Below, one piece after another: positions 1 to 7,413 of a stretch of DNA of 64,000 bases. Where the stretch lies: positions 248,001 through 312,000 of the forward strand of contig NZ_JABFDF010000002.1 in assembly GCF_013403985.1 (NCBI RefSeq), in the 5' to 3' direction. The notes under the pieces were generated by a model. It made no database searches. It saw only the letters and a program-made list of their open reading frames with translations, and was not told where the DNA came from. The stretch comes from Winogradskyella ludwigii. Its GTDB lineage: Bacteria > Bacteroidota > Bacteroidia > Flavobacteriales > Flavobacteriaceae. The position numbers and the translations under genes are program-made. The stretch's first letter is position 1. Every line of letters begins with the position of its first letter.

Positions 1-177
1 CATAAAACTAAACCTTTAAAAGTCGCTTTATTAGGTTTTTTACTTTTAGCAATAAGTAGACTTCACTTAACGGATTTATGGGAAGTTAGCAATACCGCTA
101 TTGGCGCTACTTTAATCGCTTTTGCGCATTATATTAATTGGAATTTATTAAGAAGAATAGCGAAACAAAAACAGTAA
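1..177 (+). CDS. C-terminal end of a small membrane protein, possibly MerC-like (partial)
   Basis: The window opens inside a reading frame that runs 58 codons to a TAA stop. It shows one strongly hydrophobic segment (ALLGFLLLAISRL), a second milder one (TAIGATLIAFAHYI), and a basic tail ending in RRIAKQKQ. The pattern of a last helix followed by HYINWxL resembles the end of MerC-domain membrane proteins, which in Flavobacteriia often sit beside metal-related TonB receptors. That identity is an inference from a short fragment; the diagnostic N-terminal Cys motifs lie outside the window. The next gene starts 67 bases downstream on the same strand. Confidence 0.5.
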   Translation, partial: HKTKPLKVALLGFLLLAISRLHLTDLWEVSNTAIGATLIAFAHYINWNLLRRIAKQKQ

Positions 178-244
178 ATCACAACTTTAGCACATTTTAA
201 ACCATTGTAATAAACTCAAAAACCTTAAATATTTCTAGTCTTAA

Positions 245-538
245 ATGAAAAACAGCATCACATATTTCTTTATTATTCTTTTTCTATCCATTAAGTTGTT
301 AGGACTTCATGCATTAACGCATGAAGATGATAAAGATGATGCTGTACATTGTGCAGTTTGTGATAATGCAACAATTCATAATTTAACGCCTGCTTTTATA
401 CTAGAGCCTCAAGAATTTTCAATTGAAAATACCGAGCTAATCATTAATAGAAGTACAATAAAGCATTTCTCTTTTGTAACTTCTAATACCATTGCTTCTA
501 ACCAATTATTTGGTCGGCCTCCACCCTATTCACTATAA
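245..538 (+). CDS. Small secreted His/Cys-containing protein of unknown function
   Basis: This 97-residue protein has an N-terminal hydrophobic segment (about residues 5-24) that could be a signal peptide or anchor. It is followed by an acidic, His-containing stretch (HALTHEDDKDDAVHCAVC) carrying a CxxC pair next to His. Such His/Cys groupings often bind metals, but no catalytic domain is recognisable. It lies between a possible MerC-like gene and a TonB receptor on the same strand, so a role in metal handling is likely by context only. Similar small proteins are commonly found just upstream of TonB receptors in this class. I do not recognise a named family. Confidence 0.6.
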   Translation: MKNSITYFFIILFLSIKLLGLHALTHEDDKDDAVHCAVCDNATIHNLTPAFILEPQEFSIENTELIINRSTIKHFSFVTSNTIASNQLFGRPPPYSL

Positions 539-726
539 ATTATCCTATACTTTTTTATTAAAATAAGTTTCGTTTAACTACTTAACGCTTCAAGCTACAT
601 TATAGATTTCAACAACGTTGATTTTATAAATTATTGTAATTGATGCAACTATTTAATACGAATAAATATAGGCTTTGTTAAAGTTCAATCTTAAGAACAG
701 TTAATTAAATTTTATAGTATTTCATT

Positions 727-3096
727 ATGTTTTACAGAACACTGAGTTTATGGCTATGCTTTAGCTTTAGCTCAATATTGTTTGCGCAAGATTCTTTTCA
801 AATAAAAGGAATTGTAGCAAACGCAAAAACTTTACAACCTATTGAAGGTGCTAATATTATTGGCAAAGGTTCATTTTCTACGTCGTCATCTACAGGGATT
901 TTTACTTTAAAAAATGTTTCTGAAGGCGACTATACTTTCACCATATCGCATTTAGGTTTTACTTCTAAGACTATAACTGTTAACGTAGGAAACGATCAAG
1001 AAACACATAAAATTTTATTAGAAGAATCTACCACTGCGCTTGATAAAATTGAAATTAATGGAAAAACAAAAAAAAGAGAACGTAATGAATCACCTGTAGT
1101 TTCACAGCTAGTAACTAAAGAATTTCTTTCTAATAACAGAGAGAATAGCCTGATGCAAACGCTTAGTAAAATTCCAGGTGTCAGTACTATTAAAATTGGC
1201 TCTGGACAATCTAAACCTGTGATTAGAGGTTTAGGCTTTAACAGAGTTGCTGTGGTTCAAAATGGTATAAAACACGAAGCACAGCAATGGGGAAATGATC
1301 ATGGGTTAGAAATTGATCAATATGGAATTGAAAATATACAAATTGTAAAAGGACCTGCTTCATTAGTTTACGGATCAGATGCTATTGCTGGTGTTGTAGA
1401 TATTCAACCCAATAAAGTACCCCTTATTAATTCTTTTAGTGGTGAAGTAAATGTATTAGGTGAAAGTAATAATGATTTATTAGGAATTTCAGCAGGAATC
1501 CAAGCAAGAAAAGAAAAATGGTTTTATCGTGGACGTATTACATACAGAGATTATGGCGACTACAAAGTACCCACAGATAAAATAAATTACGAGAGTTATA
1601 TCTTTGAGTTATACGATAATAATTTACGTAATACAGCTGGACGAGAAGCTAACGCTAGTATAAGTCTCGGTTATGTCACTGATAAATTCACCTCAGAAAC
1701 GACGATTAGTAATGTTAACGCTAAAAACGGTTTTTTTGCCAATGCACATGGTTTAGAAGTTAGAACATCTAGCATAGACTATGATAGCTCTAACAGAGAT
1801 ATTGACCTTCCCTATCATAAAGTTAACCATTTTAAAATTACAAATAACACCTCATTAGCTTTAGACAAACACACTATTCATGCTGATTTAGGCTTTCAAA
1901 ATAATATTAGAGAAGAACATTCAGAACCTGTACCGCATGGTTTCATGCCAACACCTTCTAATAGCAAAGAGCGAAGTTTTAATAAAAACACATTTTCTCT
2001 AAATATTAAAGACGCTTTTAAACCTAATGAACAACACGATATTGTTGCTGGTATAAACCTAGAATATCAAAACAATACGATTGGTGGATGGGGATTTTTA
2101 ATCCCTGAATATAACCGTTTTACCATTGGTTCTTTTGCTTTTGATCAATTCGAAATCAATTCTGACTTACACCTTTTAGCTGGTGTACGTTATGATTATG
2201 GACAAATAAATAGTAAATCTTATTTTGATTGGTATCCGTCAACCATCAACAATGCCAACGGTTCTACATCGTATGTGTATTTACAAAGAGCACAAGATAA
2301 AACTCTGAATTTTGGAAACATCAGTGCTTCTTTAGGTTTAAGTTACCTTGTTAAAAACACAACTTTCAAAATAAATATTGGCAAAAGTTTTAGAATGCCA
2401 TTAGCTAATGAATTAGCTTCTGATGGTGTTAATTACCACATGTACCGTTATGAAAAAGGAAATCTAGATTTAGATCCTGAAGAATCTTATCAATTAGATA
2501 TTGACATAGATCATACTACAAAAAACTACAGCTTTGGTATCAGCCCTTTTGTCAATTTTTTCGAAAACTTTATTTATTTAAATCCAACGTCTAACTATTA
2601 CGAGACATTACAAATTTATGAGTATACTCAAAACAAAGTATTTAGAGCTGGAGGAGAATTAAGAGCAAGCACCAACATAATCAACAATCTTCAATTAAAT
2701 GCTTCTGCAGAATATGTCTACTCAAGACAAACTAGTGGTCCTAAAGAAGGCTTTACCATTCCGTTTTCACCACCATTATCAGGATTATTTTCTGCTAATT
2801 ACCAATTTAAAGATTTTCTTTTTTTTAAACAACCGCAACTTATAGCAGATTATAGAATTACAGCAAAACAAAATGAAATTGTTCCGCCAGAAGAAAAAAC
2901 GGATGGTTATCAAGTCTTAAACATGTCGCTTTTAACACAAATTGAGCTCTTTAAAACAAAACGTCCATTAGATGTAAAGTTTAAGCTCAATAATGTTTTC
3001 GATACTAAATATTACGATCATACTAGCTTTTACCGCTTAATCGATGTGCCAGAAGCTGGAAGAAATATTTCAATTGCATTAACACAAACCTTTTAA
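727..3096 (+). CDS. TonB-dependent outer-membrane receptor, probable metal (zinc-type) importer
   Basis: A 789-residue protein with signal peptide (cleavage near LFAQ-DSF, residue 21), a carboxypeptidase-like regulatory domain (about 24-107), a TonB plug (about 120-230, with RGLGFNRVAVVQNG and IVKGPASLVYGSDAIAGVV) and a C-terminal beta-barrel ending in the aromatic residue F. It imports a ligand across the outer membrane using TonB-ExbBD energy. The plug loop HEAQQWGNDHG and an extracellular-looking EEHSEPVPHGFMP segment are rich in His/Glu, as in ZnuD-like zinc receptors. The two following genes are His-rich lipoproteins, which supports a metal substrate, but the ligand is inferred. The 188 bases upstream hold no recognised regulator site. 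Confidence 0.85.
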   Translation: MFYRTLSLWLCFSFSSILFAQDSFQIKGIVANAKTLQPIEGANIIGKGSFSTSSSTGIFTLKNVSEGDYTFTISHLGFTSKTITVNVGNDQETHKILLEESTTALDKIEINGKTKKRERNESPVVSQLVTKEFLSNNRENSLMQTLSKIPGVSTIKIGSGQSKPVIRGLGFNRVAVVQNGIKHEAQQWGNDHGLEIDQYGIENIQIVKGPASLVYGSDAIAGVVDIQPNKVPLINSFSGEVNVLGESNNDLLGISAGIQARKEKWFYRGRITYRDYGDYKVPTDKINYESYIFELYDNNLRNTAGREANASISLGYVTDKFTSETTISNVNAKNGFFANAHGLEVRTSSIDYDSSNRDIDLPYHKVNHFKITNNTSLALDKHTIHADLGFQNNIREEHSEPVPHGFMPTPSNSKERSFNKNTFSLNIKDAFKPNEQHDIVAGINLEYQNNTIGGWGFLIPEYNRFTIGSFAFDQFEINSDLHLLAGVRYDYGQINSKSYFDWYPSTINNANGSTSYVYLQRAQDKTLNFGNISASLGLSYLVKNTTFKINIGKSFRMPLANELASDGVNYHMYRYEKGNLDLDPEESYQLDIDIDHTTKNYSFGISPFVNFFENFIYLNPTSNYYETLQIYEYTQNKVFRAGGELRASTNIINNLQLNASAEYVYSRQTSGPKEGFTIPFSPPLSGLFSANYQFKDFLFFKQPQLIADYRITAKQNEIVPPEEKTDGYQVLNMSLLTQIELFKTKRPLDVKFKLNNVFDTKYYDHTSFYRLIDVPEAGRNISIALTQTF

Positions 3097-3121
3097 AACA
3101 ATCAATAATAAATTAACAACC

Positions 3122-3931
3122 ATGAAAACAAACATTAAAACAAACATCATGAAATCAAATTTTAAATTTCTAGCAATTATCGCTTTTTTCGGAATCCTTT
3201 TAAACTCATGTAGCAGTGATGATGACAGCGAATCATCTAGCTTAAATGCACCAGAAATAACTGGCTTTGAATACGGCGAAGGCAGCGTACACTCAACAGA
3301 CCAAGTTGCCTTTAAAGGCTCTGACATTCATTTAGAAGCAGAAATTAATGCTGAAGCCGTAGTTAGCAGCATTACGCTTTCTATCCATGCACACGATTTA
3401 ACGCTTGCAGATGGTGAAGTTGAGTGGGATTTTTTCCAAGAATACAAAGATGCTAGTTACCTAGTAATAAACCCAACCTTCCACGAACATGTAGATGTAC
3501 CAACAGATATACCAGCTGGTGAATATCATATTGAATTAACTGTAATAGATGAGTTAGGGAATAGCACTGAAATTGAAGGTCATTTAGAAATTTTAGATCA
3601 CATTACATTAAGTGATTACTCTGTAGATACTACGGCTGCTAAAGGCGCTGATTTTCATGCTGAATTTATGATAAGTGCTTTAAACGGCATCCATAATATA
3701 ACGGTAGATATTCACGCTCATGATCTTCCTGTTGGTGATGGTGAAATAGAATGGGATGAAGAAATTGTATTTTCAGAAGGTTACCATGACCTAACAGACG
3801 TTGAATTCCATGAGCATATTGATGTACCAGCAACTGCACCTGCAGGAGAATATCATGTTACTTTTACTGTTGAGGATGAAGATGGAAACACAAAATCTTA
3901 CGAAACACACATAGATATTACAGCGTCTTAA
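3122..3931 (+). CDS. Surface lipoprotein with two tandem DUF4625 domains, His-rich
   Basis: The product is 269 residues from this start; a second in-frame ATG at 3149 gives a tidier 21-residue signal ending in the lipobox LLNSC, so either start is possible. After the Cys comes SSDDDSE, the acidic signal that sends Bacteroidota lipoproteins to the cell surface. The mature protein is two copies of one module (about 45-155 and 160-268). Each copy contains IHAHDL, then FHEH(V/I)DVP, then AGEYH, so His residues recur at equivalent sites. DUF4625 has no established biochemical role; a metal-binding function is inferred from these His and from the TonB receptor ending 25 bases upstream. Confidence 0.82.
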   Translation: MKTNIKTNIMKSNFKFLAIIAFFGILLNSCSSDDDSESSSLNAPEITGFEYGEGSVHSTDQVAFKGSDIHLEAEINAEAVVSSITLSIHAHDLTLADGEVEWDFFQEYKDASYLVINPTFHEHVDVPTDIPAGEYHIELTVIDELGNSTEIEGHLEILDHITLSDYSVDTTAAKGADFHAEFMISALNGIHNITVDIHAHDLPVGDGEIEWDEEIVFSEGYHDLTDVEFHEHIDVPATAPAGEYHVTFTVEDEDGNTKSYETHIDITAS

Positions 3932-3942
3932 TACATTATTAT

Positions 3943-3973
3943 ACCGCATAGTATACTAAATATGCTATGCGGT
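3943..3973. terminator. 13-bp hairpin between the two DUF4625 lipoprotein genes
   Basis: Bases 3943-3955 (ACCGCATAGTATA) pair with 3961-3973 through a 5-base loop; all 13 pairs form, one as G-U. A short weak T run follows. It may attenuate transcription or stabilise the upstream message, giving unequal amounts of the two lipoproteins. Its position argues against translation of the second gene starting at 3962. Confidence 0.55.
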
Positions 3974-3988
3974 TTAATACTCTATAAA

Positions 3989-4471
3989 ATGAAATTAACA
4001 TCAACTTATTTTTACTTCGTATTTTCTATAATGTTACTAATTACATCGTGTTCTAGTGATGATAGCATTAATATAGATGAAGAAAAACCAACAATTACGA
4101 TTAACTACACAGAAGGTTTTCCACAGGCATGCGAACAACTCGTAAAAGGGGAAACTTACACTTTTAAAGCACAAGTAACAGACAACAGAGCGTTAGCTTC
4201 TTACAGTTTAGATCTTCACCATAATTTTGACCATCACACGCACGATGACCAAGGTGAAACATGTGATTTAGAACCTATAAAAGTAGCTGTAAATCCTTTC
4301 ATATATATGGAGAATTTTAATATTGAAGAAGGATTAACCACTTATGAAATTGATATCAGCATAACTATTCCTAATGATATTGACACCGGAGATTACCATT
4401 GTGCTTATTCCGTAACAGACGTAACTGGTTGGCAAAGTAGAACCTCTATTGATATAAAGATTATTGAATAG
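3989..4471 (+). CDS. DUF4625-type lipoprotein, His-rich
   Basis: From the ATG at 3989 the product is 160 residues with a clean lipoprotein signal (lipobox ITSC, Cys21) followed by SSDDS, again a surface-export type signal. An upstream in-frame ATG at 3962 lies inside a hairpin stem and is rejected as the start. The mature protein is one DUF4625-like module: LDLHHNFDHHTHDDQGETC is a dense His cluster at the place of the IHAHDL motif in the neighbouring protein, and TGDYHCAYSVTD matches the AGEYH part. Two Cys residues are extra relative to the neighbour. A metal-binding partner of the upstream TonB receptor is the most plausible role, by inference. Confidence 0.78.
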   Translation: MKLTSTYFYFVFSIMLLITSCSSDDSINIDEEKPTITINYTEGFPQACEQLVKGETYTFKAQVTDNRALASYSLDLHHNFDHHTHDDQGETCDLEPIKVAVNPFIYMENFNIEEGLTTYEIDISITIPNDIDTGDYHCAYSVTDVTGWQSRTSIDIKIIE

Positions 4472-4533
4472 ATAATTCAATCCAAGAACCTTAAAAAACA
4501 TTAAAATTGAGTTAGACTTTTAATGATTATTGG

Positions 4534-4570
4534 CAGTGCAAGATATCACAAACTTGCACTGTTTTTTTTT
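4534..4570 (+). terminator. Rho-independent terminator of the TonB/DUF4625 operon
   Basis: CAGTGCAAG at 4534-4542 pairs perfectly with CTTGCACTG at 4553-4561, followed at once by nine T residues (4562-4570). It lies 63 bases past the last lipoprotein gene and closes the locus. Confidence 0.9.
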
Positions 4571-4663
4571 AAGACCATAACTTATCTTCCAAAAAAACTA
4601 TATGCGACAAGCATAAAAAGATTTCAAAATTCAGAGGTAAGCTGAATTGAAAAAAAATTAAAC

Positions 4664-4697
4664 AAAAAAAGAGCTCAGCATATGCTGAGCTCTTTTT
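4664..4697 (-). terminator. Palindromic terminator downstream of tRNA-Pro
   Basis: GAGCTCAGCA (4671-4680) and TGCTGAGCTC (4683-4692) form a 10-bp stem flanked by A7 on the left and T5 on the right. Read on the minus strand it follows the tRNA with a 7-T tail, as a normal tRNA terminator. The symmetry lets it work in both directions. Confidence 0.85.
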
Positions 4698-4703
4698 ATT
4701 AAG

Positions 4704-4778
4704 TCGGGGTGGCAGGATTCGAACCTGCGGCCTCCACGTCCCAAACGTGGCGCGATAACCGGGCTACGCTACACCCCG
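4704..4778 (-). tRNA. tRNA-Pro (anticodon TGG)
   Basis: On the minus strand the cloverleaf reads CGGGGTG (acceptor 5' side), the D arm, anticodon stem CCACG with loop TTTGGGA (anticodon TGG), T arm GCAGGTTCGAATCCTGC and acceptor 3' side CACCCCG with discriminator A. CCA is not encoded. It decodes CCN proline codons. It has its own promoter (4805-4833) and terminator (4664-4697). Confidence 0.97.
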
Positions 4779-4804
4779 AATTTTGGTTTCCCGATTTCGG
4801 ACTG

Positions 4805-4833
4805 CAAATATATACTTTTTCTTTAGAATCCAA
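4805..4833 (-). promoter_or_regulatory. Bacteroidota-type promoter of tRNA-Pro
   Basis: On the minus strand TTG (4833-4831) is followed by an 18-base spacer and TATATTTG (4812-4805), which fits the TTG / TAnnTTTG consensus of the Bacteroidota primary sigma factor. The predicted start site is about 20 bases before the tRNA. Confidence 0.75.
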
Positions 4834-4882
4834 CAACATTTGTCTAACTTTAAAAACTAATTCTTTTTTAAATAATTATATT

Positions 4883-5983
4883 ATGAATTTAAGAAGCATC
4901 GTTTTGACTCTAATCATTAGTAGTACAATAGCTTGTGCCCAAGATAAGAATCCAACAAATACAGAAAATACTCACGAAATTATTGTTTCAGATCTTGATA
5001 TCCCATGGGGTTTTACCTTTCTACCAGATGAATCCATGTTAATTACAGAGAAATCTGGCAACCTTATTCATTTTAAAGATGGCAAAAAGACAAACATTTC
5101 AGGATTGCCAGAAATTTATGTTCGAGGCCAAGGAGGTTTGTTAGATATTGTTTTACATCCCAATTACAAGACTAATGGATGGATTTATTTTTCTTACGCT
5201 TCACCTAAAGGAAACGATTCTGGTGGAAACACAGCAATCTCTAGAGCTAAAATCAAAAATAATAGCCTAACTGAATTACAATTATTATACAAGGCCACTC
5301 CAAATACCACAAAAGGGCAACATTTTGGGTCGCGATTAGTTTTCGACGAAAATGGTTATCTATTCTTTTCCATTGGAGAACGCGGAAATAGAGACGAAAA
5401 TCCTCAAGATATTACCAGAGACGGTGGGAAAATTTACCGCCTTAATGACGATGGCTCTATTCCAGAAGATAATCCATTTGTAAATAAAGCCAACGCTAAA
5501 ACAGCCATTTATTCTTATGGTCATAGAAATCCACAGGGCATGACGCTTCATCCAAACACAAAAGACATTTGGACACATGAGCACGGACCAAAAGGTGGAG
5601 ATGAAATTAATATTATTAAAAAAGGGAAAAATTACGGTTGGCCAATTATTAGTTATGGAGTCAATTACAGCGGCACATCATTTACAGATCTCACAAAAAA
5701 GGATGGTATGGAAGAGCCTTTGCATTATTGGGATCCATCAATTGCTCCCAGCGGAATGGCTTTTATAAACAGTAATAAATATGGCAATTGGAATGGCAAT
5801 CTTCTCGTTGGATCTTTAAAATTTCAATATTTAGATCTGTGCACTTTAAAAGACAATAAAGTTATAAAAGAAGAACGATTACTCAACGGATTAGGTCGCG
5901 TAAGATGCGTAGAGCAAGGTCCTGATGGTTATATTTACGTTGGAATAGAAAATTTAGGAATTGTAAAATTGATTAGAAAATGA
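4883..5983 (+). CDS. PQQ-dependent sugar (glucose/sorbosone-type) dehydrogenase
   Basis: The product is 366 residues from the ATG at 4883; the frame is open further upstream only because it reads through the antisense of tRNA-Pro. An N-terminal signal ends in TIACAQD, probably a lipoprotein signal. The rest is a six-bladed beta-propeller of the soluble GSDH type: IPWGFTFLPDESMLITEKSG, GQGGLLDIVLHPNY, GQHFGSRLVF with the His expected at the active site, GGDEINIIKKGKNYGWP and APSGMAF. Such enzymes oxidise aldoses in the periplasm with PQQ as cofactor. The next gene, overlapping by 4 bases (ATGA), is a cytochrome c that could take the electrons. The sugar used is not predictable. Confidence 0.88.
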   Translation: MNLRSIVLTLIISSTIACAQDKNPTNTENTHEIIVSDLDIPWGFTFLPDESMLITEKSGNLIHFKDGKKTNISGLPEIYVRGQGGLLDIVLHPNYKTNGWIYFSYASPKGNDSGGNTAISRAKIKNNSLTELQLLYKATPNTTKGQHFGSRLVFDENGYLFFSIGERGNRDENPQDITRDGGKIYRLNDDGSIPEDNPFVNKANAKTAIYSYGHRNPQGMTLHPNTKDIWTHEHGPKGGDEINIIKKGKNYGWPIISYGVNYSGTSFTDLTKKDGMEEPLHYWDPSIAPSGMAFINSNKYGNWNGNLLVGSLKFQYLDLCTLKDNKVIKEERLLNGLGRVRCVEQGPDGYIYVGIENLGIVKLIRK

Positions 5984-6423
5984 AACAAACACTTATCACC
6001 TTAATCACTTTAGTAACCATTTTATCATGCAATTCAAAAACTAAAAAATCAGATCTCACGGCACAGAGCGAAAACACATTTACCAAAGACCAATCTCAAC
6101 TTAAGTTAAGCATAAAACGAGGAGAAGCTGTTTACAGCGACATGTGTGCTGTCTGTCACCTACCAAATGGCAAAGGTGTACCCAAAGCTTTTCCGCCTTT
6201 AACGGATTCAGATTATTTAAGGGAAAATCAAAACGAGAGTATCAAAGCAGTAAAATATGGTATGTCAAGCAAAATAATTGTCAACGGAACAACCTACAGA
6301 AATACAATGCCACCACTAGGACTTTCAGACGACGAAGTTGCAGATGTCATGAACTATATCAATAACAGTTGGGAAAATTCTATTGACAACTTCCTTACAC
6401 CTGAGAAAGTTTCCGAATTATAA
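5980..6423 (+). CDS. Lipoprotein cytochrome c, partner of the sugar dehydrogenase
   Basis: This 147-residue protein has a lipobox (TILSC, Cys17) and one class I cytochrome c domain. The heme site is CAVCH at 56-60 and the distal ligand is Met110 in NTMPPLGLSDDEVADVMNYI. The start codon overlaps the stop of the dehydrogenase by 4 bases, so the two are translationally coupled. By analogy with PQQ dehydrogenase systems it probably receives electrons from the upstream enzyme and passes them to the respiratory chain from a membrane anchor. That pairing is inferred from the operon and not shown directly. Confidence 0.88.
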   Translation: MKQTLITLITLVTILSCNSKTKKSDLTAQSENTFTKDQSQLKLSIKRGEAVYSDMCAVCHLPNGKGVPKAFPPLTDSDYLRENQNESIKAVKYGMSSKIIVNGTTYRNTMPPLGLSDDEVADVMNYINNSWENSIDNFLTPEKVSEL

Positions 6424-6446
6424 ATGTACCTTTCTACTTAAATAAT

Positions 6447-6454
6447 TAAATTTG
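6447..6454 (+). promoter_or_regulatory. -7 promoter element before udk operon
   Basis: TAAATTTG fits TAnnTTTG and ends 27 bases before the udk start. No clear TTG lies at the right distance upstream, so only the -7 half is supported. Confidence 0.5.
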
Positions 6455-6481
6455 CACCACTAAAACAAACGAAAACTAAAT

Positions 6482-7087
6482 ATGCTTATTATAGGAATTG
6501 CAGGTGGTACAGGCTGCGGAAAAACAACAGTTGTTAATACCATTTTAAAAGAATTACCAGAAGGAGAAGTTGGTGTACTCTCCCAAGATTCATATTACAA
6601 AGACACAACACATTTAAATTTTGAACAACGTGTTAAAATTAATTTTGATCACCCAAGATCTATCGATTTTGAATTATTAGAAGAACACCTTAAAGATTTA
6701 AAAGAAGGAAAATCCATTAACCAACCTGTGTACTCTTTTGTAAAACACAATAGAACAGGCGATGTTATTGTTACAAAACCTAGAAAAGTAATGATTGTTG
6801 AAGGTATCTTGATACTATCTCATCCTGAAATCCGAGAGCTTTTCGATATTAAAATATTTGTTCATGCAGATTCTGACGAGCGTTTAATTAGACGTTTAAA
6901 ACGTGATATTACAGAACGCGGCAGAGATATAAACGAAGTGCTTCAAAGATACCAATCGACGCTTAAACCCATGCATCAGCAATTTATAGAGCCTATGAAA
7001 GAATATGCAGATATTATTATACCAAACAATAAATACAACACTGTAGCTGTAGATATTGTTAAAACTATAATTAACGAGCGTCTGTAA
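6482..7087 (+). CDS. udk: Uridine kinase
   Basis: This is a 201-residue P-loop kinase that phosphorylates uridine (and cytidine) in pyrimidine salvage. Walker A is GGTGCGKTT at residues 8-16. Later come SQDSYYKD, the substrate-binding FDHPRSIDF and VEGILIL, and the lid region RRLKRDITERGRD, all as in bacterial Udk; length is normal. It heads a tight operon: its stop overlaps the start of the DivIC-like gene by one base (TAATG), and the methylmalonyl-CoA mutase genes follow. A TAnnTTTG promoter element lies just upstream. Confidence 0.95.
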   Translation: MLIIGIAGGTGCGKTTVVNTILKELPEGEVGVLSQDSYYKDTTHLNFEQRVKINFDHPRSIDFELLEEHLKDLKEGKSINQPVYSFVKHNRTGDVIVTKPRKVMIVEGILILSHPEIRELFDIKIFVHADSDERLIRRLKRDITERGRDINEVLQRYQSTLKPMHQQFIEPMKEYADIIIPNNKYNTVAVDIVKTIINERL

Positions 7088-7413
7088 TGTCTAAATTCAA
7101 CACTAAATATCTCAAACCATTTAAAAACATCTATGTCATTGTTTTGATATTTTTCGTGGTTTGGATGTTATTTTTTGATGCGCATTCATGGCTTTTCCAT
7201 CATGAACTAAATAACGATATTGACGAATTAGAGTACCAAAAAGAACACTACAAAAATGAAATGGCTAAAGACAATAAAGCCATTAAAGAACTCAGCACAG
7301 ATGAAGGGGTTGAGCGGACAGCGAGAGAAACCTATTACATGAAAAAGCCTAACGAAGATATATTCATTATTGAATACGAAGACAGTATCTCCAAACAAAC
7401 AAAAGATGAGTGA
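7087..7413 (+). CDS. FtsB/DivIC-type septum formation initiator protein
   Basis: This 108-residue bitopic membrane protein has a short basic N-terminus and one membrane helix at about 15-32 (IYVIVLIFFVVWMLFF). A coiled-coil segment rich in Glu/Lys follows (about 42-75), then the ARETYYMKKPNEDIF signature of DivIC/FtsB proteins. Family members form a complex with FtsL and FtsQ/DivIB at the division site. The gene overlaps both neighbours by a few bases, between udk and methylmalonyl-CoA mutase, an arrangement I believe is common in Flavobacteriia. No odd features. Confidence 0.9.
   Translation: MSKFNTKYLKPFKNIYVIVLIFFVVWMLFFDAHSWLFHHELNNDIDELEYQKEHYKNEMAKDNKAIKELSTDEGVERTARETYYMKKPNEDIFIIEYEDSISKQTKDE

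Noticed and set aside
3962..3988. Earlier ATG for the second DUF4625 lipoprotein
   Set aside because: It lies within the 3' arm of a 13-bp hairpin and would add nine residues before a normal lipoprotein signal.
4709..4882. An open frame running from the tRNA-Pro region into the sugar dehydrogenase gene
   Set aside because: It reads the antisense of tRNA-Pro and its promoter; the peptide MAGFEPAAS is the common by-product of antisense tRNA translation. The signal peptide starts at 4883.
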